DNA from: Phycisphaerae bacterium
GTDB taxonomy: Bacteria; Planctomycetota; Phycisphaerae; Sedimentisphaerales; Anaerobacaceae
DNA length: 63,490 nucleotides
Reading direction: 5' to 3'
Assembly: GCA_028714255.1 (NCBI GenBank)
Contig: JAQTMR010000012.1
Location: 1 to 63,490, forward strand
Numbering within the stretch: the stretch's first letter is position 1; every line of letters starts with the position of its first letter. Positions 25,436 to 33,723 of the stretch are shown here, piece by piece. The translations under genes were made by a program, and so were the position numbers. Under the pieces are notes generated by a model. The model made no database searches and was not told where the DNA came from. It saw only the letters and a program-made list of their open reading frames with translations.

Positions 25436-27652
25436 TTATAGGCTCGCAAGCCAGTTTTGGGCGAAAACGGCGTAATCGAGGAAATTTATTAAATTGTCGG
25501 CTGGTTCGTGGATATCACAAGCAGGGTTCCAGTTTTCGTCACTGGAACTGCTTAGCCAGGCTGATGCCAAAATACCCAAATCATATAGTTCTACAATACC
25601 ATTGCTGTCAAAATCCCCGACCGCGCAGAAGGTCAATTGTATATTCGGTACGTTGTTGGCTCCATAGACAGTAGGAGAGCTTGTTCCGGACCAGTACAGT
25701 GGGTCACCATGGCCGCTGTCAGATTGCGCATAAGCGGCACGCATGCCTCCCGGAATCGAGTATGTGCAATACCCTGACGTTGTATAGGAACCGTCGTTGT
25801 GACTGAAGTCCACTAATAAATTGTCTGAACCGTTATATTTAAACGGAGTGGAAAAAGTAAACGTATTCCATCCTGTAGTGGTTATAGTCTCGCTCGCCTG
25901 ATAGACAACAATCCAGTCGGTTGCGTCAAGAGAGGCAGTATCATAAGAGTTCATGCTGGTATGCTTCATCCGGATAGTCCAGTTGTCCATCGTCTGGCCG
26001 GGTACCGTCTCGATATATAACGCCAGCTTGGTAATATTGCCGCTGCTTCCAATTTCACTGGATAAGTAAATCACCTGGGTTCGGCTGTCATGGTAATATG
26101 TGTGCATTGGGTAATCCCATGTGCCTGTACCTGTCCCGATAGTAATGGTATCACAACCCTCTAAAGTTGCTGTGCCGATGAAATCTATTTCCCATTTATT
26201 GCCTGATGTGCTGTGTTCATCTGTGGATTTTCCGGTAGTAACAACCTGGCTTGTAAGGGTATAGCCGGTTTTGGTTACGCTTACGGTGTATGTGGATAAA
26301 GAGGGGACTTTGGCCAGAGCGTAGATACCGCTGCTGTCGGTTGTATCGCTGTACACACCACCCCCTGTTCTTGTACCTGTTACTGTCGCGCCGTCAATCG
26401 GGTTGCCGGATGTATCAGTAACTCGACCGCTTATGATTTCACCGGTACCGGAGGTATAGATATTATAAATACATTCATCAACCGTGGTGTATTCATAATA
26501 AGCATCAATAGTAGGCAGGTTATACCACGCATCATCCATTCCATCCCAGCCCATATTAATATGATGATATAGGGTTGAGCTGTCATAGCCATAGCCATCG
26601 GCCACTATGGCATGTCCTCCTTCCGTTCTTCTAACCCCGAGCAAAACGGGGAAACCCGCGTCCAGATTGGGATTGACCATGCCGTTAAGGTTGGGCCCGC
26701 TAAGGTCGTTATTGTAATCCCAGCCGTCGATGGCATTACTGTAGCCGAAGATATCTGGTAGTGCATCCTTCACTTTCCAGAGGTAAGCGGATGACCCCTC
26801 TGAGCCATACGTCGTATCGACCGACTCGGCAACATCGTAGCAAAGCTCTCCGATGACCATACGCTGTGATTCGGTGATGGTTCCGCAATTATCCTCCGGC
26901 TTTAGTAGCATATTGCTCCAAACATAAGTCCCCGGATGCTCGTGATATCGCATCACCTGAGCCATTGCCGTTGCAACACACCCGCATGGGTAATGACTCG
27001 GGGTATAATAGTTATAACAATACCAGCTGGAATAACAGACCCATGTTTGGCCCCATTCGCTTTGAGTAAGAGGGGCAACACGGACATCCGATATGCTGGG
27101 TAGGCCCTGCACTTCCACCTTATTGGAATCATCATTCAATTCAGCCCATTTACCCTGGGCCCTAAGGCAGGTTTTCTCGATGGCCATTTGCCGTCCGGTC
27201 AGACTCTTTTGGGAAGCGCCTGCCGCTGCCCGAAGATTTCGGGCGACAGCGATTCGGCCGGGTACGTCCCGGCTGACCAACGCACCGAGCGGATTATCTG
27301 CTGAAGGGTCAAATGTACCATCATTAGCAAATGCAATAATCGGCTCAACCAAATCATCAGCGGGAGTAATGACAAAACCGGAAGGTTGTAAATAAATTAC
27401 ATAGTAGATAGGTTCCCCCTTGTCATCTGAGAAGACATCTGTTCGCCTGACCTGATTGCCCAATTGTGTCTTGAGCGGTTCAGGGTCAAGTTTTAACCAG
27501 CCCCTTACTGCCTTTTTAGCTTGTTCACTGCTTACAGGTCTTGCCTGTAAGCCGGCAGGATACAAAAGCACAAAAGCCCAAAACAAAAAAACAGGCACGA
27601 TGGACCGTGTAACTGAAAGCTGGTAATTTCGCGGTTGACTGCGATGCTTCAT
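25436..27652 (-). CDS. Secreted C10-family (streptopain-like) protease with dockerin-like tail
   Basis: 738 residues, starting at the ATG complementary to 27650-27652 with AGGAGGG six bases upstream. Signal peptide at about 15-37 (SIVPVFLFWAFVLLYPAGLQA). Propeptide-like inhibitor region at about 40-180 (FVITPADDLVEPIIAFANDG). Catalytic C10 domain: Cys225 in CGCVATAMAQVMRYH and His347 in EGGHAIVADGYG. Then a carboxypeptidase-regulatory-like domain (about 404-470, SGRVTDTSGNPIDGATVTG), an unassigned beta-rich domain (about 475-675), and two dockerin-like repeats (GDFDSNGIVELYDLGILASAWL; DNLINFLDYAVFAQNWL). Convergent with ntrC, 23 bases apart. Probably cleaves extracellular protein and is displayed through the tail. 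Confidence 0.88.
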   Translation of the reverse strand: MKHRSQPRNYQLSVTRSIVPVFLFWAFVLLYPAGLQARPVSSEQAKKAVRGWLKLDPEPLKTQLGNQVRRTDVFSDDKGEPIYYVIYLQPSGFVITPADDLVEPIIAFANDGTFDPSADNPLGALVSRDVPGRIAVARNLRAAAGASQKSLTGRQMAIEKTCLRAQGKWAELNDDSNKVEVQGLPSISDVRVAPLTQSEWGQTWVCYSSWYCYNYYTPSHYPCGCVATAMAQVMRYHEHPGTYVWSNMLLKPEDNCGTITESQRMVIGELCYDVAESVDTTYGSEGSSAYLWKVKDALPDIFGYSNAIDGWDYNNDLSGPNLNGMVNPNLDAGFPVLLGVRRTEGGHAIVADGYGYDSSTLYHHINMGWDGMDDAWYNLPTIDAYYEYTTVDECIYNIYTSGTGEIISGRVTDTSGNPIDGATVTGTRTGGGVYSDTTDSSGIYALAKVPSLSTYTVSVTKTGYTLTSQVVTTGKSTDEHSTSGNKWEIDFIGTATLEGCDTITIGTGTGTWDYPMHTYYHDSRTQVIYLSSEIGSSGNITKLALYIETVPGQTMDNWTIRMKHTSMNSYDTASLDATDWIVVYQASETITTTGWNTFTFSTPFKYNGSDNLLVDFSHNDGSYTTSGYCTYSIPGGMRAAYAQSDSGHGDPLYWSGTSSPTVYGANNVPNIQLTFCAVGDFDSNGIVELYDLGILASAWLSSSSDENWNPACDIHEPADNLINFLDYAVFAQNWLASL

Positions 27653-27708
27653 TTTGCCCTCCTTTCGCCCGAAAACTTGTGATTAAAGCGGAGAAAGAAC
27701 CTATTAAA

Positions 27709-27737
27709 AGCATATAGATTTGTTCGGTTCTTGTAAA
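27709..27737 (-). promoter_or_regulatory. Candidate promoter for the C10 protease gene
   Basis: On the minus strand, TTTACA (27737-27732), a 17-base spacer and TATGCT (27714-27709). Weak but well spaced, about 57 bases before the ATG. Confidence 0.4.
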
Positions 27738-27841
27738 GGAATTTCTGCTGAGCCAAATAAGTTTGCGTGATTTTTGCCGTAAATCCCGTTTTTAGCGACC
27801 TTTATCCCGACATCTTCTGCAAAATAAAAATACTCTCAAAA

Positions 27842-28492
27842 TCACAACAGCAGGTTTGGTCTCTTCCTTTGGAGCCATTCAGGTAACTGGCTGTGCGTTA
27901 CTTTTTTCCACAATCCTTTTTTTTGGCCGCGGGCACCGGCCTCTAACTGTTTGTATTTGTTGTAGAAACTGTGACGAAATCGTAAATCCGCGTAAGCAAA
28001 ACCTTCGGACAACAGTGCCTCGTTCAAAAACCTGCCGTCAGGCAGCTTAACGTATGCCAGCAGCCTGCCGTATTTACCCCTCGTGGAGTCTTCATCGAGA
28101 TAGACTGTAACCCGCTTTCCGAGAGAGGATTCGTGAGTGAAATCAGCGGCCTCCGGCCCAAAATACATAACGCCGACCTTAGGATTTTTGGTCTCAGGCG
28201 TGTCAACTCCTATCAGTCGTATTCTTGTGTGATTGGATTTGCCGTCGGGTACATCTATATCAATAGTATCGCCATCGACAACTTTTAGAACGGTGAAGGT
28301 CTTTTCGTGATATTTTTCATAATCCCGAACCTTTGTCTGTTCTTTGGATTTGGTCTGGATCTGCCGGCTGGGTTTAATCAGGCCCTGGTCGAGCCAAGAG
28401 ACTGCCGCTACTATCAGTAAACAGAGGGTAAGGAGGGTTGAACGCCTCCGTTTGCTCATGACGAAAGCGGTTTTCTTTTTTTTAGGTGGCAA
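27842..28492 (-). CDS. Thermonuclease (SNase-like), membrane-anchored or secreted
   Basis: 216 residues from TTG at 28492, with AAGGA 11 bases upstream inside the end of lysC; ATG at 28459 is an alternative. A basic N terminus (SKRRRS) and a hydrophobic helix TLLTLCLLIVAAVSWL give a signal anchor. The SNase domain has KVVDGDTIDIDV, TRIRLIGVDTPE with the first catalytic Arg, PEAADFTHESSL with the catalytic Glu region, and GRLLAYVKL with the second Arg. All catalytic positions appear kept. It lies 14 bases after lysC in the hom-apgM-lysC run, which looks like a positional passenger. Confidence 0.88.
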   Translation of the reverse strand: MPPKKKKTAFVMSKRRRSTLLTLCLLIVAAVSWLDQGLIKPSRQIQTKSKEQTKVRDYEKYHEKTFTVLKVVDGDTIDIDVPDGKSNHTRIRLIGVDTPETKNPKVGVMYFGPEAADFTHESSLGKRVTVYLDEDSTRGKYGRLLAYVKLPDGRFLNEALLSEGFAYADLRFRHSFYNKYKQLEAGARGQKKGLWKKVTHSQLPEWLQRKRPNLLL

Positions 28493-28506
28493 GGACGAAT
28501 CAATCC

Positions 28507-29742
28507 TTATTTTGTTCGTTCTTTAGGAGCTTTATCCAGTTCAAAGGCGACTGAAACAACTTTTAAGGCTTCTTCAGCCTGGTCTTTATTCACGACACAA
28601 CTGATGCGGATTTCACTGGTGGTTATCGAATCGATATTGACTTTGGCCTTGGCCAACGCTCCGAACATCCGCTCGGCAACGCCATAATGGGTTCGCATGC
28701 CGACACCAACAACGGAAATCTCCGCAATATCCTCGCGAACAAAGATGCTTTCGCAATTGACCTCTTCTTTCATTTGCTCGGCGGCCTCTTTAGCCGAAGT
28801 CAAATCCGAAATGCCTATCAAAAACGACAGGTTCGCTTTTTTACTGCTGACTTCCGTTTGCATAATGTCGTTAACAACCACTTTGGCCTTTGCCAGCGAA
28901 GCGAAAACTTTCGCGGCGTTACCCGGCTTGTTATCTATGTTTACAAGGTCTATCTTGGCCATATCCTGCTGGACGGTTGCTCCCGTAACTGCTACGCCTT
29001 CCATTTGTGGTACCTCGTGCATAATTATTGTTCCTTCTTTTTCTTCGATACTGCTCCTGACATGGATTTTGACATTGTATTTTTTGCCGAACTCGATGGA
29101 CCGCGAGTGCATAACGCCTGCTCCCAGACTTGCCATTTCGAGTATTTCGTCGTAACTAATCTGCTCTAACTTCACGGCTTCTTTGAATATCCGCGGGTCG
29201 GTCGTATATATCCCATCGACGTCGGTATAAATTTCGCATTCCTTTGCCCCGACAGCCGCCGCCAGCGCAACCGCGGTCGTGTCCGAGCCGCCTCTGCCGA
29301 GCGTTGTTATGTTTCCGTCATCATCTACTCCCTGAAAGCCGGCAACAAGAACGACTTTACCTTCGTCCAGTTGTTTTTTAATCCGTTCGGCCCCGATGCT
29401 CTTTATCCTTGCCTTGGTATGAACATTGTCGGTCAGCATCTGTACCTGACCGCCCGTAAAACTGATTGCCGGATAGCCGGCTGCATCGAGCGCCATTGCG
29501 AAAAGCGAAACTGTTTGTTGTTCGCCGGTGCTGAGCAGCTGGTCCATCTCACGCTTGGGCGGATTCGGATTAAGTTCGAAAGCGTCAGCTATAAGCTCAT
29601 CGGTCTGCTGCCCGCGAGCCGATGCTACAACCACAACTGAATAACCATTCTCAACCGCCTTGATTACTCTCTTGGCGGCTCGGCGAATCTTCTCCGCATT
29701 AGCGACCGAAGTCCCGCCGAATTTTTGCACAAGTATTGCCAT
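28507..29742 (-). CDS. lysC: Aspartate kinase
   Basis: Phosphorylates aspartate, the first step toward lysine, threonine and methionine. 411 residues. MAILVQKFGGTSV is the N-terminal kinase signature; TLGRGGSDTTAVALAAAVGA and the EIYTDVDGIYTTDPR block complete the amino-acid-kinase fold. Two ACT domains at about 265-405 (DLVNIDNKPGNAAKVF, EISVVGVGMRTHYGVAERMF) suggest feedback control by lysine and/or threonine. The next upstream gene is apgM, 25 bases away, then hom, so this is a threonine/aspartate-family cluster. Confidence 0.96.
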   Translation of the reverse strand: MAILVQKFGGTSVANAEKIRRAAKRVIKAVENGYSVVVVASARGQQTDELIADAFELNPNPPKREMDQLLSTGEQQTVSLFAMALDAAGYPAISFTGGQVQMLTDNVHTKARIKSIGAERIKKQLDEGKVVLVAGFQGVDDDGNITTLGRGGSDTTAVALAAAVGAKECEIYTDVDGIYTTDPRIFKEAVKLEQISYDEILEMASLGAGVMHSRSIEFGKKYNVKIHVRSSIEEKEGTIIMHEVPQMEGVAVTGATVQQDMAKIDLVNIDNKPGNAAKVFASLAKAKVVVNDIMQTEVSSKKANLSFLIGISDLTSAKEAAEQMKEEVNCESIFVREDIAEISVVGVGMRTHYGVAERMFGALAKAKVNIDSITTSEIRISCVVNKDQAEEALKVVSVAFELDKAPKERTK

Positions 29743-29767
29743 TCTTCAGATATTTCCTGTCAATTTT

Positions 29768-30958
29768 CTAACTTTTTAAGAAGTATTCCATCAGTTCGAA
29801 ACCGTTTTCTATTCTAATTCCAGACTTCGCGGCGTCGGCTTCGCTGAAAGCCGTACGCAAAACGCTGCTTACATCATTTCCCGCCATAGCAAACGGCACA
29901 GGCTCAGCCGAGTGCGCCCTGCTCGCAAGGGGGGTAGGGTGGTCGGGCAAAACAAGTATTCTCCACTTTTCATAACGCTGCAGAGCCTCTAACACAGGCC
30001 CGACAATATACCTGTCAATCTGCTCGATAGCTTTTTTCTTCATCTCGACATTACCGCTATGAGACGCCTCATCGGGGGCCTCTATATGAATAAAAACAAC
30101 ATCATATTTCTCGAGTGCCTTTATCGCAGCCGAGGCCTTGCCCTGATAATTCGTATCGACGAACCCCGTGGCGCCCGGCACATTTATCAAATCGAAGCCG
30201 ATAAGTGTCGCCAGCCCCTTTACAAGGTCAACGGCGGTAATCGCAGCCCCGGCAAGTCCGAACCGCTTCTTGAAGCTTTCCATTTTGGCTCTTTTACCCT
30301 GTCCCCAAAGCCAGATTGAGCTCACCTGATTTTCGCCGAGGTCCTTCTTGATTTTATTGATGTCGTGATTGGTAAAAAGCTGCTGCGAACGGACAATTAG
30401 TTCAACAAGTATGTCAGCGCCTTTGCCCCTCGGCAGAATCTTCTCTACCGCTGTACCTATGTAATCGTGAGGCGGATATGTCTTAACATCGAAATCCGCG
30501 TCCTTGAAAACCAACAGGTGCCGATAGCTCACGCCGGGGTAAAAACAAAATCCCTCATCGCCTAAATGCTCATTCAAATCTTTTATCAGCTTGGTAGCTT
30601 CTTCAGTGGAGATATGCCCTGCGCTGTGGTCTTCCATTTTCCCATCGCAAATGGTAACGAGGTTGCACCTGAACACACAGTCGTTCGGACCTAAGTTGAT
30701 ATTTCGCGCCACCGCTTCTATCGGCGCCCGGCCGGTATAAAACGTAAGCGGGTCATAGCCGAGCAGACTCATCTGCGCAACATCGCTGCCCGGCTCGATT
30801 CCCGGCGGAACCGTTCGGACAAGCCCTATCCTGCCCTCGGCGCTGATTTTGTCCATATTCGGCGTCTTCGCTGCCTGAAGGGCGGTCTTGCCGCCGAATT
30901 CCTCCAATGGTTCGTCCGCGGCGCCGTCAGGAACTATTATGACGTACTTAGTCTTCAA
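29768..30958 (-). CDS. ApgM-family enzyme, candidate homoserine kinase
   Basis: 396 residues of the alkaline-phosphatase superfamily, archaeal-type cofactor-independent phosphoglycerate mutase family. IIVPDGAADEPLEEFGG holds the first metal Asp, PGSDVAQMSLLGYDP near residue 58 the nucleophile Ser, and HIEAPDEASHSGN and VLPDHPTPLASRAHS the remaining metal ligands. By sequence alone it would be named ApgM. It starts inside the hom stop (four-base overlap) and precedes lysC, and no thrB is visible. Relatives in such clusters have been proposed to act as homoserine kinases; that role is preferred here on context, not proven. Confidence 0.85.
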   Translation of the reverse strand: MKTKYVIIVPDGAADEPLEEFGGKTALQAAKTPNMDKISAEGRIGLVRTVPPGIEPGSDVAQMSLLGYDPLTFYTGRAPIEAVARNINLGPNDCVFRCNLVTICDGKMEDHSAGHISTEEATKLIKDLNEHLGDEGFCFYPGVSYRHLLVFKDADFDVKTYPPHDYIGTAVEKILPRGKGADILVELIVRSQQLFTNHDINKIKKDLGENQVSSIWLWGQGKRAKMESFKKRFGLAGAAITAVDLVKGLATLIGFDLINVPGATGFVDTNYQGKASAAIKALEKYDVVFIHIEAPDEASHSGNVEMKKKAIEQIDRYIVGPVLEALQRYEKWRILVLPDHPTPLASRAHSAEPVPFAMAGNDVSSVLRTAFSEADAAKSGIRIENGFELMEYFLKS

Positions 30959-32277
30959 TCCTTGTCCTCCGGTATATCGACTATCCTTATGCAGACCGGC
31001 TTTGCGCCGACAACGTCGAGTTTTTTAAGCTCCTTTACCGCGGCGGAAACGTTCTTCTGCCGGGTAAGGTGCGTAGCTATCACAACCGGAACGGTATTAT
31101 CCGGCCCGGCTCCTTCGTGCTGCAGCGTACCCGATATGCTAATCTGGTTGTCGCCGAGAATCTTCGCAATCTTTGCCAAAACGCTTGGCTTGTCCTTGCA
31201 CATAACCTTGATATAAAATCTGCTCACGGAATCACCGATTTTCTCGATTAGCCGTTTCGTTTCGCTCCGTGATTTCAAGTTCAAATGCCTGAAAGTGGTA
31301 GCGGAATTGCCCAGGGCGACGTCAATAATATCAGCTACGACCGCGCTGGCGGTAGGCATCATCCCTGCCCCTCGGCCGTAATACGTCACCTGACCGACTG
31401 CATCGCCGAATACGGTAACCGCGTTAAAAGGCCCGTTAACACGCGCAAGCGAATTATCTTTAGAAATAAAAGATGGATGCACCCGCAGCGATATCCTGCC
31501 TTTATCGTCTTTCTGTCCGATAGCCAATAGTTTGAGCACATAGCCCATCTCGCCGCCGTATCGGATGTCTTCTTTCGAGATTTCCTCGATACCCTCGACG
31601 GATATATCTTCAAGTGCGGTTTCGCAGCCGAACGCAATCGAAGCTAAGATAGCTAATTTATGTGCGCTGTCGCCGCCGTTAATATCCAAAGATGGGTTCG
31701 CTTCTGCGTAGCCCAGCTTTTGGGCCTTTTTCAACGCTGCGGAGAAGTCCTCGTTTTTACTGGTCATATTCGAGAGGATATAGTTGCACGTCCCGTTAAC
31801 TATGCCGTATATCCCTGCGATATTATTCGCCGCCAATCCCGTGCGCAGACCCGATACAATCGGTATCCCGCCTGCACAGCTTGCCTCGAAAGCGATACAT
31901 CGTTTATTTTCGTGAGCGACTTTGTATAGCTCGCCGCCGTATTCAGCCAGCAATGCCTTATTGGCGGTGACAACATCCTTGCCGGCCCGGAGCATCTTAA
32001 GCTGGATTTGCTTGGCTATCTTCGTTCCGCCGACTAATTCGATACCGATTTGGATTGAATCATCTTTCAGAAGTTTGTCTAAGTCGTTGGTGAGAATACC
32101 TTTAGGCAGCTTCACTGGCCGGGCGGTTTTCGTATCGGTATCGACCACGCAGGCGAGCTTCAAACGCAGGCCGGTCTTGGCGGCGATGGCGTCTGCGCTT
32201 TCGAGTATGATTTTAGCTACGCCGGAGCCGACGGTTCCGAAGCCTACAAGTCCGATTTTTATAATTTGTTCGCCCAT
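30955..32277 (-). CDS. hom: Homoserine dehydrogenase
   Basis: Reduces aspartate semialdehyde to homoserine with NAD(P)H. 440 residues, the long form. The Rossmann motif IGLVGFGTVGSGVAKIIL is at the N terminus; TANKALLAEYGGEL and AFEASCAGGIPIVSGLR near 105-145 and GTCNYILSNM near 170 mark the catalytic domain. An ACT domain at about 355-430 (FYIKVMCKDKPSVLAKIAKILGDNQISI) predicts threonine feedback. It heads the minus-strand hom-apgM-lysC operon, and a candidate promoter lies at 32311-32337. Confidence 0.96.
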   Translation of the reverse strand: MGEQIIKIGLVGFGTVGSGVAKIILESADAIAAKTGLRLKLACVVDTDTKTARPVKLPKGILTNDLDKLLKDDSIQIGIELVGGTKIAKQIQLKMLRAGKDVVTANKALLAEYGGELYKVAHENKRCIAFEASCAGGIPIVSGLRTGLAANNIAGIYGIVNGTCNYILSNMTSKNEDFSAALKKAQKLGYAEANPSLDINGGDSAHKLAILASIAFGCETALEDISVEGIEEISKEDIRYGGEMGYVLKLLAIGQKDDKGRISLRVHPSFISKDNSLARVNGPFNAVTVFGDAVGQVTYYGRGAGMMPTASAVVADIIDVALGNSATTFRHLNLKSRSETKRLIEKIGDSVSRFYIKVMCKDKPSVLAKIAKILGDNQISISGTLQHEGAGPDNTVPVVIATHLTRQKNVSAAVKELKKLDVVGAKPVCIRIVDIPEDKD

Positions 32278-32310
32278 TTATTCAGCCCTTAACATTCTGT
32301 TGGCCTGTAG

Positions 32311-32337
32311 TTTATAAATTCCCCATCAATTAGTCAA
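32311..32337 (-). promoter_or_regulatory. Candidate promoter for hom-apgM-lysC
   Basis: Minus strand: TTGACT (32337-32332), a 15-base spacer and TATAAA (32316-32311). Boxes are good, spacing is short. It lies about 35 bases before the hom start. Confidence 0.4.
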
Positions 32338-32464
32338 TACACTGTTTTTTTGTTATAAAAATCGAACTTGGGCTGCTATATTCCGGCGGGATGGGGCTGT
32401 TTTAGGGATAGCATCAATTCATCTTTGGCGCGATTAAATGCGCAAGTTTTGGTTTTGAGATGTG

Positions 32465-32515
32465 CGCAAACTTACACAAATTTACACAAACTTATGCAAA
32501 ACTTACAAAAACTAC
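32465..32515 (+). repeat. Five short tandem units, about 10-base period
   Basis: Units CGCAAACTTA, CACAAATTTA, CACAAACTTA, TGCAAAACTTA and CAAAAACTAC follow one another. The period equals roughly one helical turn, as in protein-binding iterons, but no replication gene is near. Function unknown. Confidence 0.6.
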
Positions 32516-32666
32516 GTAGAAACTAACGCGAAATCTTGCATAAAATTCAACGTTTTTTCTACCCCCCTGCGCATTTGATTGAAATTTTTTGCTGGTGATT
32601 TTGGGGGAGAATTTTTAGATAATTCAAAGGGAAAAAGAGGTTGTTTGGCAAGTGGAGTAGTGGCTA

Positions 32667-33485
32667 TTACATTTTAGGGATTTCGGATAGTTCTGGCTTT
32701 CCATAAATTGATTCAAGAATGTCACGTTTGTTTTTATACTCTTTGTTCAGATGATCGAATATGTCGCCAAGGATTATAAATGAATTACGGTTAACCTTCG
32801 AAAACTCCTCGGTTTTATTTTTAACTATTTGCCTTGCAAGGTCTTTAATGTCTTCAATCAACCACCGTTGCCCTTTAAGAGGTCCTTTTGAAGTTGAGAG
32901 AATAGTGTAAGCTTCAAGCTTACGAATATTGTCTTCAAGGAATTGTCGTTCATGAATAATTACGTTTCTTTCATAATAATAGTCCTTGATGGATTTACGC
33001 AATTTTCTCAGTTTATTGGGGATAGATGAATGCTGAACATGTGAATTGTTCATTATTAAATCGTGACAGATCCTGTGACTGGGATTGTATAATTCAAATA
33101 CGCAGTCAATAAGTTTTAGTAATCTATCATACATCGATTGAGTTCGGACAATATAATTTTCAATGCAATATAGGAGATGATTCTGTTTTGCTATGCCCGC
33201 TTTTTTCATTTTTGGAGTCGGAGAAAATGAAGAAAAGTAAAGAACAGAATGCTCAAGTTGCTGACAGATTGTGAGAATGTGAGCTAAGCTACTAGCAACA
33301 GATAAACAATAGTATTCTGCCTTGGAAGGAGAGCGTTTCAATTTAGCTTCAGCCTTTAGAAGACTGTGAGGTTTTTCAATCGTAAATTTTATTCTTGCGC
33401 CATAATGTAAGGCTGATAAGGCAAATGGGTGATTAACAAGGGCGTTATAAGTAGAGTATTCTTTAATTTGATTTTTTGTATTCAT
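32667..33485 (-). CDS. HEPN-like protein with RxxxxH motif, unknown role
   Basis: 272 residues, largely helical. ERNVIIHERQF at about 172-182 has the RxxxxH pattern (R173, H178) of HEPN ribonucleases, within a long helix pair (LRKLRKSIKDYYYERN). The overall look, with an N-terminal helical part (YYCLSVASSLAHILTICQQLEHS), resembles the larger Cthe_2314-type HEPN proteins. The gene is distinctly AT-rich beside its neighbours, has no recognisable ribosome site and no partner antitoxin gene, and is followed by repeats. This suggests acquisition. If active it would cut RNA, perhaps in defence or as a toxin; this is inference. Confidence 0.55.
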   Translation of the reverse strand: MNTKNQIKEYSTYNALVNHPFALSALHYGARIKFTIEKPHSLLKAEAKLKRSPSKAEYYCLSVASSLAHILTICQQLEHSVLYFSSFSPTPKMKKAGIAKQNHLLYCIENYIVRTQSMYDRLLKLIDCVFELYNPSHRICHDLIMNNSHVQHSSIPNKLRKLRKSIKDYYYERNVIIHERQFLEDNIRKLEAYTILSTSKGPLKGQRWLIEDIKDLARQIVKNKTEEFSKVNRNSFIILGDIFDHLNKEYKNKRDILESIYGKPELSEIPKM

Positions 33486-33596
33486 TATTGATAACCAACA
33501 TAATAAAATGCAAAATAATTTGCACTAATTTTATGCTAGTGTTGGGGTAAGAGCAACAAGAAATTTGTGGGGGAAAATAGAGATAGAGTTTGCGGA

Positions 33597-33682
33597 GTGC
33601 TGCCGGAGGCCGGAACGAGGAAACGGACGGTAAGTATGCCGGAGGCATACGAGAGAAAAAGTATCCGAGCAGGAGGCAGCAC
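33597..33682. repeat. 86-base structured inverted-repeat element
   Basis: Outer arms GTGCTGCC (33597-33604) and GGCAGCAC (33675-33682) are perfectly complementary. Inside is a perfect 7-bp hairpin GTATGCC-GGA-GGCATAC (33634-33650), and CGGA (33624-33627) can pair with TCCG (33664-33667). GCCGGAGGC occurs twice (33602, 33638). It may be a small structured RNA or a REP-like element. Confidence 0.5.
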
Positions 33683-33702
33683 AAGCAAGTTCATTAAGTA
33701 AC

Positions 33703-33723
33703 CCCCCAACATAAAGTTGGGGG
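33703..33723 (-). terminator. Hairpin directly after the rluA-family stop
   Basis: CCCCCAAC (33703-33710) and GTTGGGGG (33716-33723) form a perfect 8-bp stem with a 5-base loop. It begins at the base after the stop codon. No T run follows on either strand, so intrinsic termination is uncertain; it may instead protect the 3' end. Confidence 0.4.

Larger units (their letters stand above)
32278..32666. other. Intergenic region with a 10-base periodic repeat
   Basis: 389 bases without a gene. From the left: candidate hom promoter (32311-32337), a G-rich stretch, and a run of five imperfect 10-11-base units at 32465-32515. The remainder is AT-rich with a CCCCC run near 32565. No gene, tRNA or terminator was recognised. 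Confidence 0.5.

Noticed and set aside
32465-32515. Degenerate CRISPR array
   Set aside because: Units are only 10-11 bases with no spacers and no cas genes are near.
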